Of a DNA stretch of 64,000 bases, positions 1 to 8,282 are shown in pieces. The DNA lies in NCBI RefSeq assembly GCF_028826105.1, contig NZ_JAQGPL010000001.1, positions 2,010,501 through 2,074,500 of the forward strand, written 5' to 3'. Below the pieces are notes generated by a model. It was not told the origin of the DNA. It saw only the letters and a list, made by a program, of their open reading frames with translations, and did no database searches. The DNA is from Paenibacillus humicola (GTDB lineage: Bacteria > Bacillota > Bacilli > Paenibacillales > Paenibacillaceae). Position 1 is the stretch's first letter. Each line of letters begins with the position of its first letter. The position numbers were made by a program, and so were the translations under genes.

Positions 1-2
1 AA

Positions 3-215
3 TCGATGACCGGCTTTAACAGCGATTCGGCTGCCGCGGGCCTGAAGCGGATGGAAGAAAAAATGCTGCAGATGGAAGCCCAGGCGGAAGCGAGCAACGA
101 GCTGAACAGCAAGGGCAAGTCGCTTGACGACGAGTTTGCGGCGCTCGGCAAAGACAAAGCCGTCGACGACGAGCTGGCGGCTCTGATGAAGAAATACGAG
201 AACAACAGCCAATAA
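3..215 (+). CDS. pspA: PspA/IM30 family protein, C-terminal fragment
   Basis: The reading frame is open from the window edge and ends at the TAA at 213-215, so only the last 70 or so residues are visible. They are charged and helical (runs such as GLKRMEEKMLQMEAQAEA), ending in an acidic DDEFAALGKD / VDDELAALMKKYENNSQ tail. This matches the end of the long coiled coil of PspA/IM30 proteins, which bind and stabilise the cytoplasmic face of a stressed membrane. The three genes downstream (DUF350, DUF4178, DUF4247) often accompany pspA in Bacilli, which supports the call. The true start lies outside the window. Confidence 0.75.
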   Translation, partial: SMTGFNSDSAAAGLKRMEEKMLQMEAQAEASNELNSKGKSLDDEFAALGKDKAVDDELAALMKKYENNSQ

Positions 216-342
216 CGCTGGCAAGGAACAGGCAAGTAAGAACGTCCGGGGCCGTCAACCGCATGCGGGTTTGAGGGCCTCATGACGTTTTTTTTCTTGA
301 AGGGAAGCGGCTTCCGAAATTGAACACTTGGGGGATGTCGAG

Positions 343-747
343 ATGACGCTGCACGATTTTGTGGCAATACTGGTCTGGACCGGTTCGGGGGCGGTGCTGC
401 TTGCCGCCTTGATGTGTGTGGATTCGCTTTTTACCCGTTATAAGGATATGGACGAAATTAAAAAAGGGAACGTAGCGGTCACGACCCGGTTTATCATGAA
501 GCTGCTTGCCCAGGCGTATATTTTGTCGCGGTCGATCGCCGCTTCGGACACGCTCGGCAACGCGCTGATTGCGTCCGTCGTTTCGTTTGTCATATTGCTG
601 GTGCTGGAATGGCTGCTTCGTCTCATTTTGCGGCAAACCGTCGGTCTTCAGCTCGATCAGGGCACGAAGGACGGCAAAATCGCCCATGCGCTTCTGGCCG
701 GGTCGCTTCACGTTGCCGGCGCGCTCATCATCGGTTCGCTGCTGTAA
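343..747 (+). CDS. DUF350 family (YjfL-like) membrane protein
   Basis: A 134-residue, very hydrophobic protein with about four membrane segments: near residues 5-27 (FVAILVWTGSGAVLLAAL), 48-68, 80-100 (ASVVSFVILLVLEWLLRLIL) and the C-terminal helix HALLAGSLHVAGALIIGSLL. That pattern is typical of DUF350 proteins, small membrane proteins of unknown function. The ATG at 343 is chosen because a GGGGG stretch lies 8 bases upstream; a TTG at 328 in frame would overlap that site. It sits between pspA and the DUF4178 gene, so a role in the envelope-stress response is inferred from context only. Confidence 0.7.
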   Translation: MTLHDFVAILVWTGSGAVLLAALMCVDSLFTRYKDMDEIKKGNVAVTTRFIMKLLAQAYILSRSIAASDTLGNALIASVVSFVILLVLEWLLRLILRQTVGLQLDQGTKDGKIAHALLAGSLHVAGALIIGSLL

Positions 748-771
748 TCTCGGGAAGGAGGGCGTAGTCGC

Positions 772-1278
772 ATGAGCCTGTTTAAACGAATCAAAAATAT
801 CATGACAAAACCGGAGCCGCCCAAAGCGGAGAAAAGCATACTGACGATCGGGCCGGGCGACGTGTGCGAGGTGTCCCTGGTGACCTACCAGGTCACGGGC
901 CGGACGCAGAACCGCCACCGCAATTTGGTCGTGCTGACGCTTCAGGACGGCGCAAATATCCGTTATCTGACCATCGAAGAACGGGAGCGGACGGTTTACG
1001 CGCTTTACGCTCCGATCGACGGCCGGCTTGACTCGGTCGACGAGGTGCCGACCGAGCTGGAGCTCGACGGCCGCATGTACCATTTGGAAGAGCAATATTC
1101 CGGCTTTATAACCGCATCCGGCAAGACGCCGTTCGTTCAAGGCGGCGAGCAGTATGTCTGGCAGTACCAATCCGACGATATGCATTTGCTGCGCATCGAA
1201 TGGCAGGACGGCCGATTCATGCTGTATGAAGGCGAAGACGTGCTGCCGGCAGATGTCCGCGTATTGCGCGGAAGCTAG
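772..1278 (+). CDS. DUF4178 domain protein
   Basis: A soluble 168-residue protein without signal peptide. After a basic N-terminus (MSLFKRIKNIMTKPEPPK) it forms a beta-rich domain that begins LTIGPGDVCEVSLVTYQVTG and includes YLTIEERE and YHLEEQYSGF; these are DUF4178-type segments. DUF4178 proteins are commonly encoded with PspA and DUF350/DUF4247 proteins, but no biochemical role is known to me. The start follows GGGAAGGAGGG, with the ATG about 9 bases downstream. It is 24 bases after the DUF350 stop and 12 bases before the next gene, so the set is almost certainly one operon. Confidence 0.7.
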   Translation: MSLFKRIKNIMTKPEPPKAEKSILTIGPGDVCEVSLVTYQVTGRTQNRHRNLVVLTLQDGANIRYLTIEERERTVYALYAPIDGRLDSVDEVPTELELDGRMYHLEEQYSGFITASGKTPFVQGGEQYVWQYQSDDMHLLRIEWQDGRFMLYEGEDVLPADVRVLRGS

Positions 1279-1290
1279 GGGGGGAGACGC

Positions 1291-2025
1291 ATGCGGAGCA
1301 GGCTGTCCCTCTGGCTGAAGCATCTGGTCATCGTCAGCTTCATCGTTCCGCTGCTTGCGGCATGCGGAATTTCGGACACGATTGCGGACAAATACCCGCT
1401 TGAATCGGTGAGCGGAAGCGGATCGGCAACGTCCTACGTTTACCGGGCCGCGGGCGAAAGCGTACCGCAGGTGGCGAAGGAGCTTGCGGACGAGCAGAAG
1501 CCGCAGCAGGAATCGCCCGAGAAGAACGATCATATGTTTCTCGTTTACTCGGATAAAATCATTCATTTGCAGCAGGACGAGAAGAAGCCCGAGGATACGC
1601 TGGTCGAAGTCGATTCGAAGGAATATGTGCGCGACAACTACAGCTCGAGCTTCCTGCAGGGGTATCTGGTCGCGAGTCTCCTGAACGATTTGTTCGATTA
1701 CGGCCGTTACGGCAGCGGAAGCTACCGCGGATATACGGACCGCGGCACGTACAAGCCGAAGACGGGCACGTACCACGTACCGTCGGCACAGGAGAAAAAG
1801 GCGATTCCGCCGATGACGGTGGAAAAGAAAGGTTCGATATTCCGGCGGTCGAAGGATGCGGATTCAAGCGCGGCCGGCACGGGCGGCATATTCAACAAGG
1901 CGCCCCCCAAATCGTCCGGCAAGATTACGCGCGGAAGCAGCAAATCCGGCGGCTGGTTCTCGCCGCCGAAATCGAGCCGGCCGAGAACGAAGAGCGGCTT
2001 CGGCCGAATTACGAGGCGAAGATAA
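1291..2025 (+). CDS. DUF4247 domain lipoprotein
   Basis: A 244-residue exported protein. The N-terminus has a basic start, a hydrophobic stretch (LVIVSFIVPLLAAC) and a lipobox LAAC, so Cys25 should carry the lipid anchor on the outer face of the membrane. The middle (YVYRAAGESVPQVAKELADEQ through FMYLV-like strands and YSSSFLQGYLVASLLNDLF) fits DUF4247. The C-terminal 90 residues are low complexity, rich in Ser, Gly, Lys and Arg with repeated K(S/P)SG segments, and look disordered and cationic. It is the last gene of the pspA operon and is followed by a clear terminator. Function unknown. Confidence 0.7.
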   Translation: MRSRLSLWLKHLVIVSFIVPLLAACGISDTIADKYPLESVSGSGSATSYVYRAAGESVPQVAKELADEQKPQQESPEKNDHMFLVYSDKIIHLQQDEKKPEDTLVEVDSKEYVRDNYSSSFLQGYLVASLLNDLFDYGRYGSGSYRGYTDRGTYKPKTGTYHVPSAQEKKAIPPMTVEKKGSIFRRSKDADSSAAGTGGIFNKAPPKSSGKITRGSSKSGGWFSPPKSSRPRTKSGFGRITRRR

Positions 2026-2035
2026 ACCTATAGCG

Positions 2036-2075
2036 GCAGCTGGTACGAAACTATTCGTCCAGCTGTCTTTTTGTT
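2036..2075 (+). terminator. Rho-independent terminator of the pspA operon
   Basis: The arms GCAGCTGG and ACGAA pair with TTCGT and CCAGCTG(T) around the tetraloop ACTA, with a single bulged T, and are followed by TCTTTTTG. It starts 10 bases after the stop of the lipoprotein gene. Confidence 0.85.
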
Positions 2076-2258
2076 GCGGAAGGGCACGAATGGTGTACCA
2101 ATTTGTGGCTGGTGTAGAAAAATTTCGACAGATACGGACTTTAAATCGGTAATTATTACGAATCCTATATTACCCCATGTTTCAGAAGTCAGTCGGCCGG
2201 GTAATCAAAATGTTGCCGAACCGAATTGATTTTGAATAGACATGGAGGAGTTGCGAAT

Positions 2259-2804
2259 ATGCTGTTGAATGCGTTCAGGAAAGTGAAATCGATCACTAAA
2301 TTTAGCCCATCCGGTCATTCGCTGAAGGAGCTGCCCTGGATCAAAGGAAAGCTTTATGTCAACAATTCAGGAACGATCCGAATGGGGAAACAAATCCGGA
2401 TTGTCGGAAAGCCCTGGGCATCGCAATTTACCGTTGATCCCGGAGCCCTATTGGAAATCGGCGATCATACGTTCATTAATGCCGGAGTCGGTATTGCCGC
2501 CTGCCAGAGCATCTCGATCGGGGATCATGTCAAAATCGGCCCGAGAACGAGCATTCTGGACAGTATTTATCACCAAATCGACGTAAACGACGGCGAACAA
2601 TTGTCCAAGCCGATCCGGATCGCGAACAATGTATGGATCGGTACGCGCTGTACGATTCTTCCGGGCGTCACCATCGGCGAAAACTCGGTGGTCGCGGCGG
2701 GCAGCGTGGTCAATAAGGATGTGCCGGATAATGTGCTCGTCGCCGGAGTGCCGGCAAGGATCATCCGGGAGCTGAACGTTCCGAAGGGATGGATACGGCC
2801 TTAA
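2259..2804 (+). CDS. Left-handed beta-helix (hexapeptide) acyltransferase
   Basis: A 181-residue protein with the repeating hexapeptide pattern of the acetyltransferase beta-helix ([61 protein letters not shown]) and the typical end LVAGVPARII. The family transfers acetyl or related groups from CoA to sugars or other small acceptors; the acceptor here cannot be told. The ATG at 2259 lies 8 bases after GGAGGAG; an upstream TTG at 2226 has no such site. The gene stands alone between a terminator and a long AT-rich spacer and is less GC-rich than its neighbours. A second protein of the same fold lies in the EPS cluster at 15431. Confidence 0.8.
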   Translation: MLLNAFRKVKSITKFSPSGHSLKELPWIKGKLYVNNSGTIRMGKQIRIVGKPWASQFTVDPGALLEIGDHTFINAGVGIAACQSISIGDHVKIGPRTSILDSIYHQIDVNDGEQLSKPIRIANNVWIGTRCTILPGVTIGENSVVAAGSVVNKDVPDNVLVAGVPARIIRELNVPKGWIRP

Positions 2805-3469
2805 GCGGCATTGGACTCGCTCGCGGTCATTTTCTCATAATTCTCATAAACGGCGAATTATTCTACCAAAATAGTAGACGGGATGGCTCTTTTTGAGCAT
2901 AAATTATGAATAATCGGCATTAATGCCACAAAATTCTATGGATTTTGTTACAAGTTAAAGTAAATATCTAGCAATTTGATCACAAAATTGTGTCTGATTC
3001 TTTTTTTTGTTTGAGCTCGCCGGTCCTATTTCGCCGCTTATCGCTGTCGAACCTCGGGAAACGGAATGGGTAATGAGGCCCGTTGTCAGGATCGCTCTTC
3101 CTAATCGCGGCTATAAAATGATGAATCGCTTACAACCTCATTACAAAAGACTTAACCGTGTATGGTAAATTATTCCATTTCATTCCATTCATCCTTTGAG
3201 GTCTCTGTCGACAATTTCCGAAAGCATCGGATTGAGACCAAGGTCGCATTTTGGCGATGAAAAACATTTTCTGAAAATCAGTACTCCTGTAGCATGTCCA
3301 TGTTTATACTCAAGAGGTATGTTGAGAGTATAAAGCCGTTGTCCGGGATTGGGGGGAAATCGTATCTAAATTAAAATTTTCTCATTTTCCCGGATATAAA
3401 GTCGCTGCATTTGCGAGGATTTCTGCCGGGAGTGGTGTTCCATGAGCAATAAGAAAGGTGATGATAGCG
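2805..3469. other. Long AT-rich intergenic region before the two-component genes
   Basis: No convincing gene in 665 bases. The region is clearly richer in A and T than the surrounding genes and holds several small inverted repeats: ACAAAAT/ATTTTGT around 2929-2949, CACAA/TTGTG around 2991-3002, and the longer one at 3303-3334 listed separately. It presumably carries the promoter and control sites of the histidine kinase gene at 3470, but I could not settle on a -35/-10 pair. Confidence 0.5.
3303..3334. repeat. Inverted repeat, possible operator
   Basis: TTTATACTC at 3303-3311 is repeated in perfect inverse (GAGTATAAA) at 3326-3334 with a 14-base spacer, about 135 bases upstream of the histidine kinase start. 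There is no T tract after it, so it does not look like a terminator; the geometry would suit a dimeric regulator. Which protein binds it, if any, is unknown. Confidence 0.35.
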
Positions 3470-4153
3470 ATGGCAATTCAAATCGAATCGAAGCGGCCTC
3501 TGATCGAGGAGCGAAATCGGATCGCCGAAGAGCTGCATGATCGTGTCTCCCAACATTTGTTCGGCATCATTTACGCGATACATTCTATGAAATGCGGCTG
3601 GCACGGCATGAGCGAAGAGCAGAAGCTGGAGCAGATGCAGGTGATTCAGGAGGCGGCGGCTACGGCTTCGCGCGAGCTCCGGGCCACCATTCACAGCCTG
3701 AGCTCGAATAAGAACGGCGACTGCTGGATCGGCATTATCCGGTCGCATCTTGCCAATCAGGCGAAGCTGAACGGCATTGACATCGTTTTTCAGGCGCCGA
3801 AGTCAGACAGCCGTCTGTCCATTCATTATCAGAAAGCCTTGTACCGCATTATTTTGGAAGGTGTGGGGAACGCGATCCGTCACGGCGGAAGCAGCCGCGT
3901 CAAGGTCGATTTGACGGTGCTTCCGAGAGCCGTCAAGCTGGCGATTGCCGATAACGGCAAAGGCTTCGACGTGCGGTCGAAGCCGTCCAAGCCGGGCTCC
4001 GGGTTCGGGCTGAACAATATGCGCGCTTTGGCGGTTTCCCTGGGAGGCACGTTCAGCATCGACAGCAAAAAGGGCGGCGGAACCGAAATCTTGGTATGGC
4101 TGCCGCTTGCGGATGCGAGGGATGAAACCGGCCAAAATACGAAAAGCGGGTGA
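3470..4153 (+). CDS. NarL-type sensor histidine kinase without sensor domain
   Basis: A 227-residue cytosolic kinase. It begins almost at once with the HisKA_3 dimerisation helix ERNRIAEELHDRVSQHLFG, His23 being the predicted phosphorylation site, followed by a HATPase domain with the N box (EGVGNAIRHGG), G1 box (IADNGKGFD) and G2 box (SGFGLNNM). No membrane segment, PAS or GAF domain is present, so the signal must reach it through a partner or directly in the cytosol. The ATG at 3470 follows AAAGGTG by 9 bases; GTG 3458 and ATG 3461 overlap that site. It overlaps the response regulator by 4 bases, so the two are translated together. Confidence 0.85.
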   Translation: MAIQIESKRPLIEERNRIAEELHDRVSQHLFGIIYAIHSMKCGWHGMSEEQKLEQMQVIQEAAATASRELRATIHSLSSNKNGDCWIGIIRSHLANQAKLNGIDIVFQAPKSDSRLSIHYQKALYRIILEGVGNAIRHGGSSRVKVDLTVLPRAVKLAIADNGKGFDVRSKPSKPGSGFGLNNMRALAVSLGGTFSIDSKKGGGTEILVWLPLADARDETGQNTKSG

Positions 4154-4827
4154 TCGAATTGAAAATCGTAATCGTCGATGACCATCCATTGGTCCGGAAA
4201 GGGCTGATTGCCGTTCTGACGCAGGAGGAAGGCATCGAAATCGCCGGCGAGTCGGAGTCGGCCCATGATGCCGTCCGGCTGATCGAGAGAACGAACCCCG
4301 ATCTGGCGATCATCGATATCCGGCTCGGCGACCGGTCCGGATTCGAGGTGGTGGAGCGGCTCGCGCACCATCCGTGCCGCTTTATGATGCTTACCTCATC
4401 TTCGGCCGAGATGGACGTCCGCAGGGCGGAGGAATGCGGCGTCAACGGTTATGTACTGAAGGATTCCATGCCGGAGGAGCTTCTGCTCGCCGTCAAGATG
4501 GTTGGCAAAGGGCGCAAATATTATGACCAGGGGCTTATGGAGATGCTGATCCGGAAAGAAACGGACGATCCCATGCAGAAGCTGACCCCGAAGGAAAGAG
4601 AAGTGCTCGCATCGCTGGGCGAAGGCTTGTCCAACGGCGCGATGGCCAAAAAGCTGATGATCAGCGAATTTACGGTCAAAAAGCACGTCAGCCGCATTTT
4701 TCAAAAATTGAATGTCAGCGACCGTACGCAAGCTGCGCTGTTCGCGCAATCGCGGGGCTTGGCGGCTTATACGCCTCCGGAGGAACGGGAAGAGGACAAG
4801 CTTAAGGCTTATGGTACGAAAGTATAA
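4150..4827 (+). CDS. NarL/FixJ family response regulator
   Basis: A 225-residue regulator. The receiver domain has the acidic pair Asp10/Asp11 (IVDDHPLVRKGL), the phospho-acceptor Asp56 (LAIIDIRLGD) and the conserved Lys (YVLKDS). The C-terminal LuxR-type helix-turn-helix reads LTPKEREVLASLGEGLSNGAMAKKLMISEFTVKKHVSRIFQKL. The start is a GTG overlapping the kinase stop (GTGA), showing translational coupling; TTG 4159 is an alternative. The pair lies about 230 bases upstream of the EPS cluster in the same direction, so control of EPS production is a reasonable inference from position, not shown by the sequence. Confidence 0.88.
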   Translation: MIELKIVIVDDHPLVRKGLIAVLTQEEGIEIAGESESAHDAVRLIERTNPDLAIIDIRLGDRSGFEVVERLAHHPCRFMMLTSSSAEMDVRRAEECGVNGYVLKDSMPEELLLAVKMVGKGRKYYDQGLMEMLIRKETDDPMQKLTPKEREVLASLGEGLSNGAMAKKLMISEFTVKKHVSRIFQKLNVSDRTQAALFAQSRGLAAYTPPEEREEDKLKAYGTKV

Positions 4828-4844
4828 CGGCCGATACCTCAAAA

Positions 4845-4892
4845 GCGGCGGGATGGCATACGACCGGAGAACAAACAAAATCATCCTGCCGC
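4845..4892. repeat. Long-loop inverted repeat after the response regulator
   Basis: GCGGCGGGATG at 4845-4855 pairs with CATCCTGCCGC at 4882-4892 with one mismatch. The 26-base loop and the weak T run after it (TAATAGTTTTC) make it a doubtful terminator; it may end the two-component transcript or structure the leader of the EPS operon. Confidence 0.3.
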
Positions 4893-4895
4893 GTA

Positions 4896-4924
4896 ATAGT
4901 TTTCGGAGTCCCCCCCGCTATAAA
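4896..4924 (+). promoter_or_regulatory. Weak promoter candidate for the EPS cluster
   Basis: A TATAAA at 4919-4924 could be the -10 of the EPS transcript. The hexamer 17 bases upstream (ATAGTT) is a poor -35, so the site would need an activator or another sigma factor. Nothing better was found between 4828 and 5060. Confidence 0.25.
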
Positions 4925-5060
4925 ATTGAGTAGAACCGAAGATTATGGCGAAAAAGTAGACAACGTGTCAGGTCGGAATCCGCAAATGAAATGGTGAAAT
5001 TAGACAGAAAATTCAGAAATCAACGAAACCAACATGATTGAATGTATCGGAGGAACTCGT

Positions 5061-5807
5061 TTGGAACTGGTAAGATATTGGAACATTATCCGGAAAAAAT
5101 TGTGGATGATCGCGCTGATCGTTATTGTTTGCTGCACGGCAGTCGGTTACTATACCAGCCATTTCATCAAGCCGGAATATGTCGCTTCCGCGGATTTGAT
5201 TGTAGGCCCGAAAACAGGATCCAAAGCGAGCCCTGATGCAGGCTCCATCAACTCTAACATTCTGCTCATTAAAACGTATAAAGAAGTCATTCGCACGCCC
5301 CGCATCATGTCGAAGGTCGCAGAGCAATACCCTCAGCTGCAGGCAACCGCCGGCGAGCTCATTGCGGAAGTCAGTGTAAGCTCCGCCAATGACACGCAGG
5401 TGATGACCATTTCCGCGAGAGACCGGTCCTACGAACGGGCTTCCCGAATCGCCAATGCCGTTTCGCAGGTTTTTCAGCAGGAGGTTCCGGCGCTGTTCAA
5501 GGTGGACAACGTCACGGTGCTTAATTTGGCCGATCCGTCCGGACGGCATTTCCCGGTTTCGCCCAATCCGACGATGAATGTTGCGGTGACGTTCATTCTG
5601 ACCCTGCTGGCCGGCATCGTTATCGCCTTTGTTCTGGACCAGCTGGACGATACGGTGAAAACCGAACATGACGTGCAGTCCCGGCTCGGACTTCCGCTGC
5701 TTGCGGGCATCCCCAAAATCAAAAGCACCGACGTGAATAACCAGGGCGATCCGATGCATATGACGAATCCGGCGGGGAGGAAGAACAATGTCACGCTTGA
5801 TGCGTAA
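5061..5807 (+). CDS. Wzz/EpsA-type chain-length regulator (kinase activator)
   Basis: A 248-residue polysaccharide co-polymerase. It has a first membrane helix near residues 16-36 (IALIVIVCCTAVGYYTSHF), an extracellular part, a second membrane helix (AVTFILTLLAGIVIAFVL) preceded by the Pro-rich VSPNPTMN signature, and a short cytosolic tail that in Gram-positives activates the partner tyrosine kinase. The TTG at 5061 is chosen because GGAGGA lies 7 bases upstream; ATG 5034 is in frame but lies ahead of that site. It overlaps the next gene by 20 bases. It sets polymer length together with that kinase and Wzy. Confidence 0.82.
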   Translation: MELVRYWNIIRKKLWMIALIVIVCCTAVGYYTSHFIKPEYVASADLIVGPKTGSKASPDAGSINSNILLIKTYKEVIRTPRIMSKVAEQYPQLQATAGELIAEVSVSSANDTQVMTISARDRSYERASRIANAVSQVFQQEVPALFKVDNVTVLNLADPSGRHFPVSPNPTMNVAVTFILTLLAGIVIAFVLDQLDDTVKTEHDVQSRLGLPLLAGIPKIKSTDVNNQGDPMHMTNPAGRKNNVTLDA

Positions 5808-6432
5808 CCAAACGCTGGTAACCGAGATCAATCCAAGATCGCGCGTTTCCGAAATTTACCGCAGCTTGCGGACTAACATCGAATTCTCGATCCAGGATTC
5901 GGCATTCAAAACGCTGGCCGTCACCTCCGCCTTGGCCGGCGAAGGCAAAAGCACGACGGCCGCCAATATCGCGGCGACGTTCGCCCGGACCGGCCGGAAG
6001 ACGCTGCTGATCGATGCGAATCTGCGCGCTCCCGTACAGCACGACATTTTCGGCCTGCCGAACCATTTCGGTTTAAGCTCGGCTTTAACGGCGGGGAACG
6101 GCGTCGAGGAAGCCGTTCAGCGGACACACGCCGGCAGCCTTGAAGTGATGTGCTCCGGACCGATTCCACCGAATCCGTCCGAGCTGCTCGACTCGCCGCA
6201 AATGACGGCGCTGCTGAACGAAGCAAAAGAACGGTACGACGTTGTCATCGTCGACACGACATCCGTGCTGGAAGTGACGGATGCGCAGATCGTGGCCAGC
6301 AAATGCGACGGCGTTCTGCTGGTTATCAAACCGGGAAAAGTGAAAAACGAGATTGCCGTAAAGGCGAAAGCATCTCTGGAATACGGCAAAGCAACGGTTA
6401 TCGGCGCGGTTTTGAACGAAGTCGGCCGCTGA
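5788..6432 (+). CDS. CpsD/EpsB-like tyrosine kinase (BY-kinase)
   Basis: A 214-residue P-loop ATPase with Walker A (SALAGEGKST), Walker A' (TLLIDANLR) and Walker B-type strand (YDVVIVDTTS). It matches the cytosolic BY-kinases that work with Wzz-type membrane activators to control EPS polymerisation and export. The ATG follows GGGAGGAAG by 5 bases. Oddly, the protein ends right after the core fold (VIGAVLNEVGR) and lacks the C-terminal tyrosine cluster on which such kinases normally phosphorylate themselves. A typical EPS BY-kinase partner otherwise. The gene is followed by a 254-base gap with a strong hairpin. Confidence 0.82.
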   Translation: MSRLMRNQTLVTEINPRSRVSEIYRSLRTNIEFSIQDSAFKTLAVTSALAGEGKSTTAANIAATFARTGRKTLLIDANLRAPVQHDIFGLPNHFGLSSALTAGNGVEEAVQRTHAGSLEVMCSGPIPPNPSELLDSPQMTALLNEAKERYDVVIVDTTSVLEVTDAQIVASKCDGVLLVIKPGKVKNEIAVKAKASLEYGKATVIGAVLNEVGR

Positions 6433-6580
6433 CGCTGCCGGCGGATTTCGCGGTTGTTAGGAAATGTCTCCTGCTCCTCTATCACCGGAGGCACTCGGTC
6501 ATGCTGTGGGTTAGACTGCCTTAGACGTAAATCGTCAAGGGTGTGACGTGAGGACGGGTTAAATGCCTACTTCCATATTA

Positions 6581-6637
6581 CTAAAAATACGAGCTATGTT
6601 TTATTCGCCGAGGAGAAAACATAGCTCGTATTTTTAG
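6581..6637. terminator. Perfect 22-bp inverted repeat upstream of galU
   Basis: The arms at 6581-6602 and 6616-6637 are perfect reverse complements over 22 bases; the left arm begins CTAAAAATACGAG and the right arm ends CGTATTTTTAG. The 13-base loop contains GAGGAG. With an A tract on one side and a T tract on the other it could be a bidirectional terminator or an attenuator between the kinase gene and galU. Its AU-rich stem and the absence of a T run beyond the stem are unusual. Confidence 0.55.
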
Positions 6638-6686
6638 CTTCATGATATGGCACACATATAGAAAAAAACGGGTAGGGTGAGAACAT

Positions 6687-7586
6687 ATGAAAAAAGTGAG
6701 AAAAGCGATTATTCCTGCGGCGGGGCTCGGGACCAGGTTTTTGCCTGCGACCAAAGCGATGCCGAAAGAAATGCTTCCGATCGTGGACAAGCCGACGATC
6801 CAGTACATTGTCGAGGAAGCGATCGAATCGGGAATTGAAGACATCATCGTCGTGACCGGCAAAGGGAAGCGCGCGATTGAAGACCACTTCGACATCGCAT
6901 TCGAGCTTGAGCATTCGCTTGAGGAAAAAGGGAAGCTCGATATCCTGCAAAAGGTGCAGCAATCCTCGAATGTTGAGCTCCACTATATCCGTCAGAAAGA
7001 AGCCAAAGGACTGGGACATGCCGTTTGGTGCGCACGCAATTTTATCGGCGACGAACCGTTCGCGGTGCTGCTCGGCGACGATATTGTAAAGGCGGAAGTT
7101 CCGTGCACCCGGCAGCTGATCGAGCAGTATGAGCAAACCGGCTGCTCCGTTATCGGCGTTCAGGCCGTCAGCTCCGATCAGACGCAGCGTTACGGCATTG
7201 TCGATCCGCTTGAGAAATTCGAACGGCTGTACAAGGTGAAGCGGTTTGTGGAGAAGCCCCCGCAAGGACAAGAGCCGTCCAACCTGGCGATCATGGGACG
7301 ATATGTGCTCACCCCCGAAATTTTTGATTACCTGGGCCGGCATGAAATCGGCGCTGGCGGAGAAATCCAGCTGACCGATGCGATTCAGATGCTGAATGAA
7401 GAGCAGGGCGTCTATGCGTACGATTTTGAAGGCATGCGCTACGATGTCGGCGAGAAGCTCGGCTTTATCATGACCACAATCGACTTTGCGCTTCACAATG
7501 AAGAGCTCCGGTACGATTTGATCGAGGAGCTGGAACGGATTCTGGAGCGCGAGAAGGTGAGTGATTACCATGGCCCGTCGGTATGA
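6687..7586 (+). CDS. galU: UTP-glucose-1-phosphate uridylyltransferase
   Basis: A 299-residue enzyme making UDP-glucose from UTP and glucose 1-phosphate. The nucleotide-binding signature [17 protein letters not shown] is at residues 13-29, followed by the conserved LLGDD, FVEKP and GEIQLTDA segments of the GalU family; length is normal. UDP-glucose can feed both the initiating transferase and the ugd product in this cluster. The start ATG follows GGGTAGGGTGAG. It overlaps the downstream sugar transferase gene by 17 bases. Confidence 0.93.
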   Translation: MKKVRKAIIPAAGLGTRFLPATKAMPKEMLPIVDKPTIQYIVEEAIESGIEDIIVVTGKGKRAIEDHFDIAFELEHSLEEKGKLDILQKVQQSSNVELHYIRQKEAKGLGHAVWCARNFIGDEPFAVLLGDDIVKAEVPCTRQLIEQYEQTGCSVIGVQAVSSDQTQRYGIVDPLEKFERLYKVKRFVEKPPQGQEPSNLAIMGRYVLTPEIFDYLGRHEIGAGGEIQLTDAIQMLNEEQGVYAYDFEGMRYDVGEKLGFIMTTIDFALHNEELRYDLIEELERILEREKVSDYHGPSV

Positions 7587-8262
7587 TCAGGACGCAGTCG
7601 TGAACATGCTGAAAACCGAATCGAAACGGCTTGCGCTCGGGAAAAGCGACGATCTGGTTTTCTATACGATCACCAAACGCACGATGGATATTGTCGGCTC
7701 GCTGCTGGGACTCCTGTTTTTCTCCCCGCTGTTTTTGGTCATTGCCATTCTGATCAAGCTGGAGGATCCGAAGGGATCGGTCTTTTTCCGCCAGACCCGA
7801 ATCGGCAAATTCGAGAAGCCCTTTAAGATGTATAAATTCCGCTCGATGGTATCGAATGCGGAGGAGAAGCTTGCGGAGCTGCTCGCCCAGAACGAGATCC
7901 AAGGCGCGATGTTCAAAATGCGGGACGACCCGCGCATTACGAGAATCGGCAAATTTATCCGCAAAACGAGCATCGACGAGCTGCCGCAGCTCTTCAACGT
8001 GCTGAAAGGCGACATGTCGCTCGTCGGCCCGAGACCGCCTCTGCCAAGAGAAGTAGAGGAATATACGGAATACGACAAGCTCCGGCTCACCGTAACGTCG
8101 GGCTGCACCGGCTTATGGCAGGTTAGCGGACGGAATAATCTCAGCTTTCAGCAAATGGTCGAGCTAGATTTGGAGTATATACAAAATCGGAGCATTGCGG
8201 GGGATTTGAAGATCATATTCAAGACGTTCAAGCTTCTCGCCGGAGCCAAGGACGCTTTCTAA
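7570..8262 (+). CDS. Polyprenyl-phosphate sugar-1-phosphate transferase (EPS initiation)
   Basis: A 230-residue monotopic membrane enzyme of the bacterial sugar transferase family. It has a single hydrophobic segment ([20 protein letters not shown]) and the family signatures [29 protein letters not shown] and [13 protein letters not shown]. It would load the first sugar phosphate, probably from a UDP-hexose, onto undecaprenyl phosphate at the inner face of the membrane. The ATG at 7570 has GAAGGTGA 9 bases upstream, inside the end of galU; GTG 7561 is the alternative. Tight overlap with galU shows a common operon. Confidence 0.9.
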   Translation: MARRYDQDAVVNMLKTESKRLALGKSDDLVFYTITKRTMDIVGSLLGLLFFSPLFLVIAILIKLEDPKGSVFFRQTRIGKFEKPFKMYKFRSMVSNAEEKLAELLAQNEIQGAMFKMRDDPRITRIGKFIRKTSIDELPQLFNVLKGDMSLVGPRPPLPREVEEYTEYDKLRLTVTSGCTGLWQVSGRNNLSFQQMVELDLEYIQNRSIAGDLKIIFKTFKLLAGAKDAF

Positions 8263-8282
8263 CAAACGGGGGACGGATCGCA

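Noticed and set aside
280..1776. Long open frame on the minus strand across the DUF350-DUF4247 genes
   Set aside because: It lies opposite three well-supported genes with ribosome sites, has Arg/His-rich non-family composition and no ribosome site of its own. Similar antisense frames elsewhere (for example opposite galU and glgA) were rejected for the same reason.
6433..6580. EAR antitermination RNA or a known riboswitch
   Set aside because: The position fits EAR, but I cannot recognise its consensus or any known riboswitch core by eye, so it is reported only as a hypothesis.
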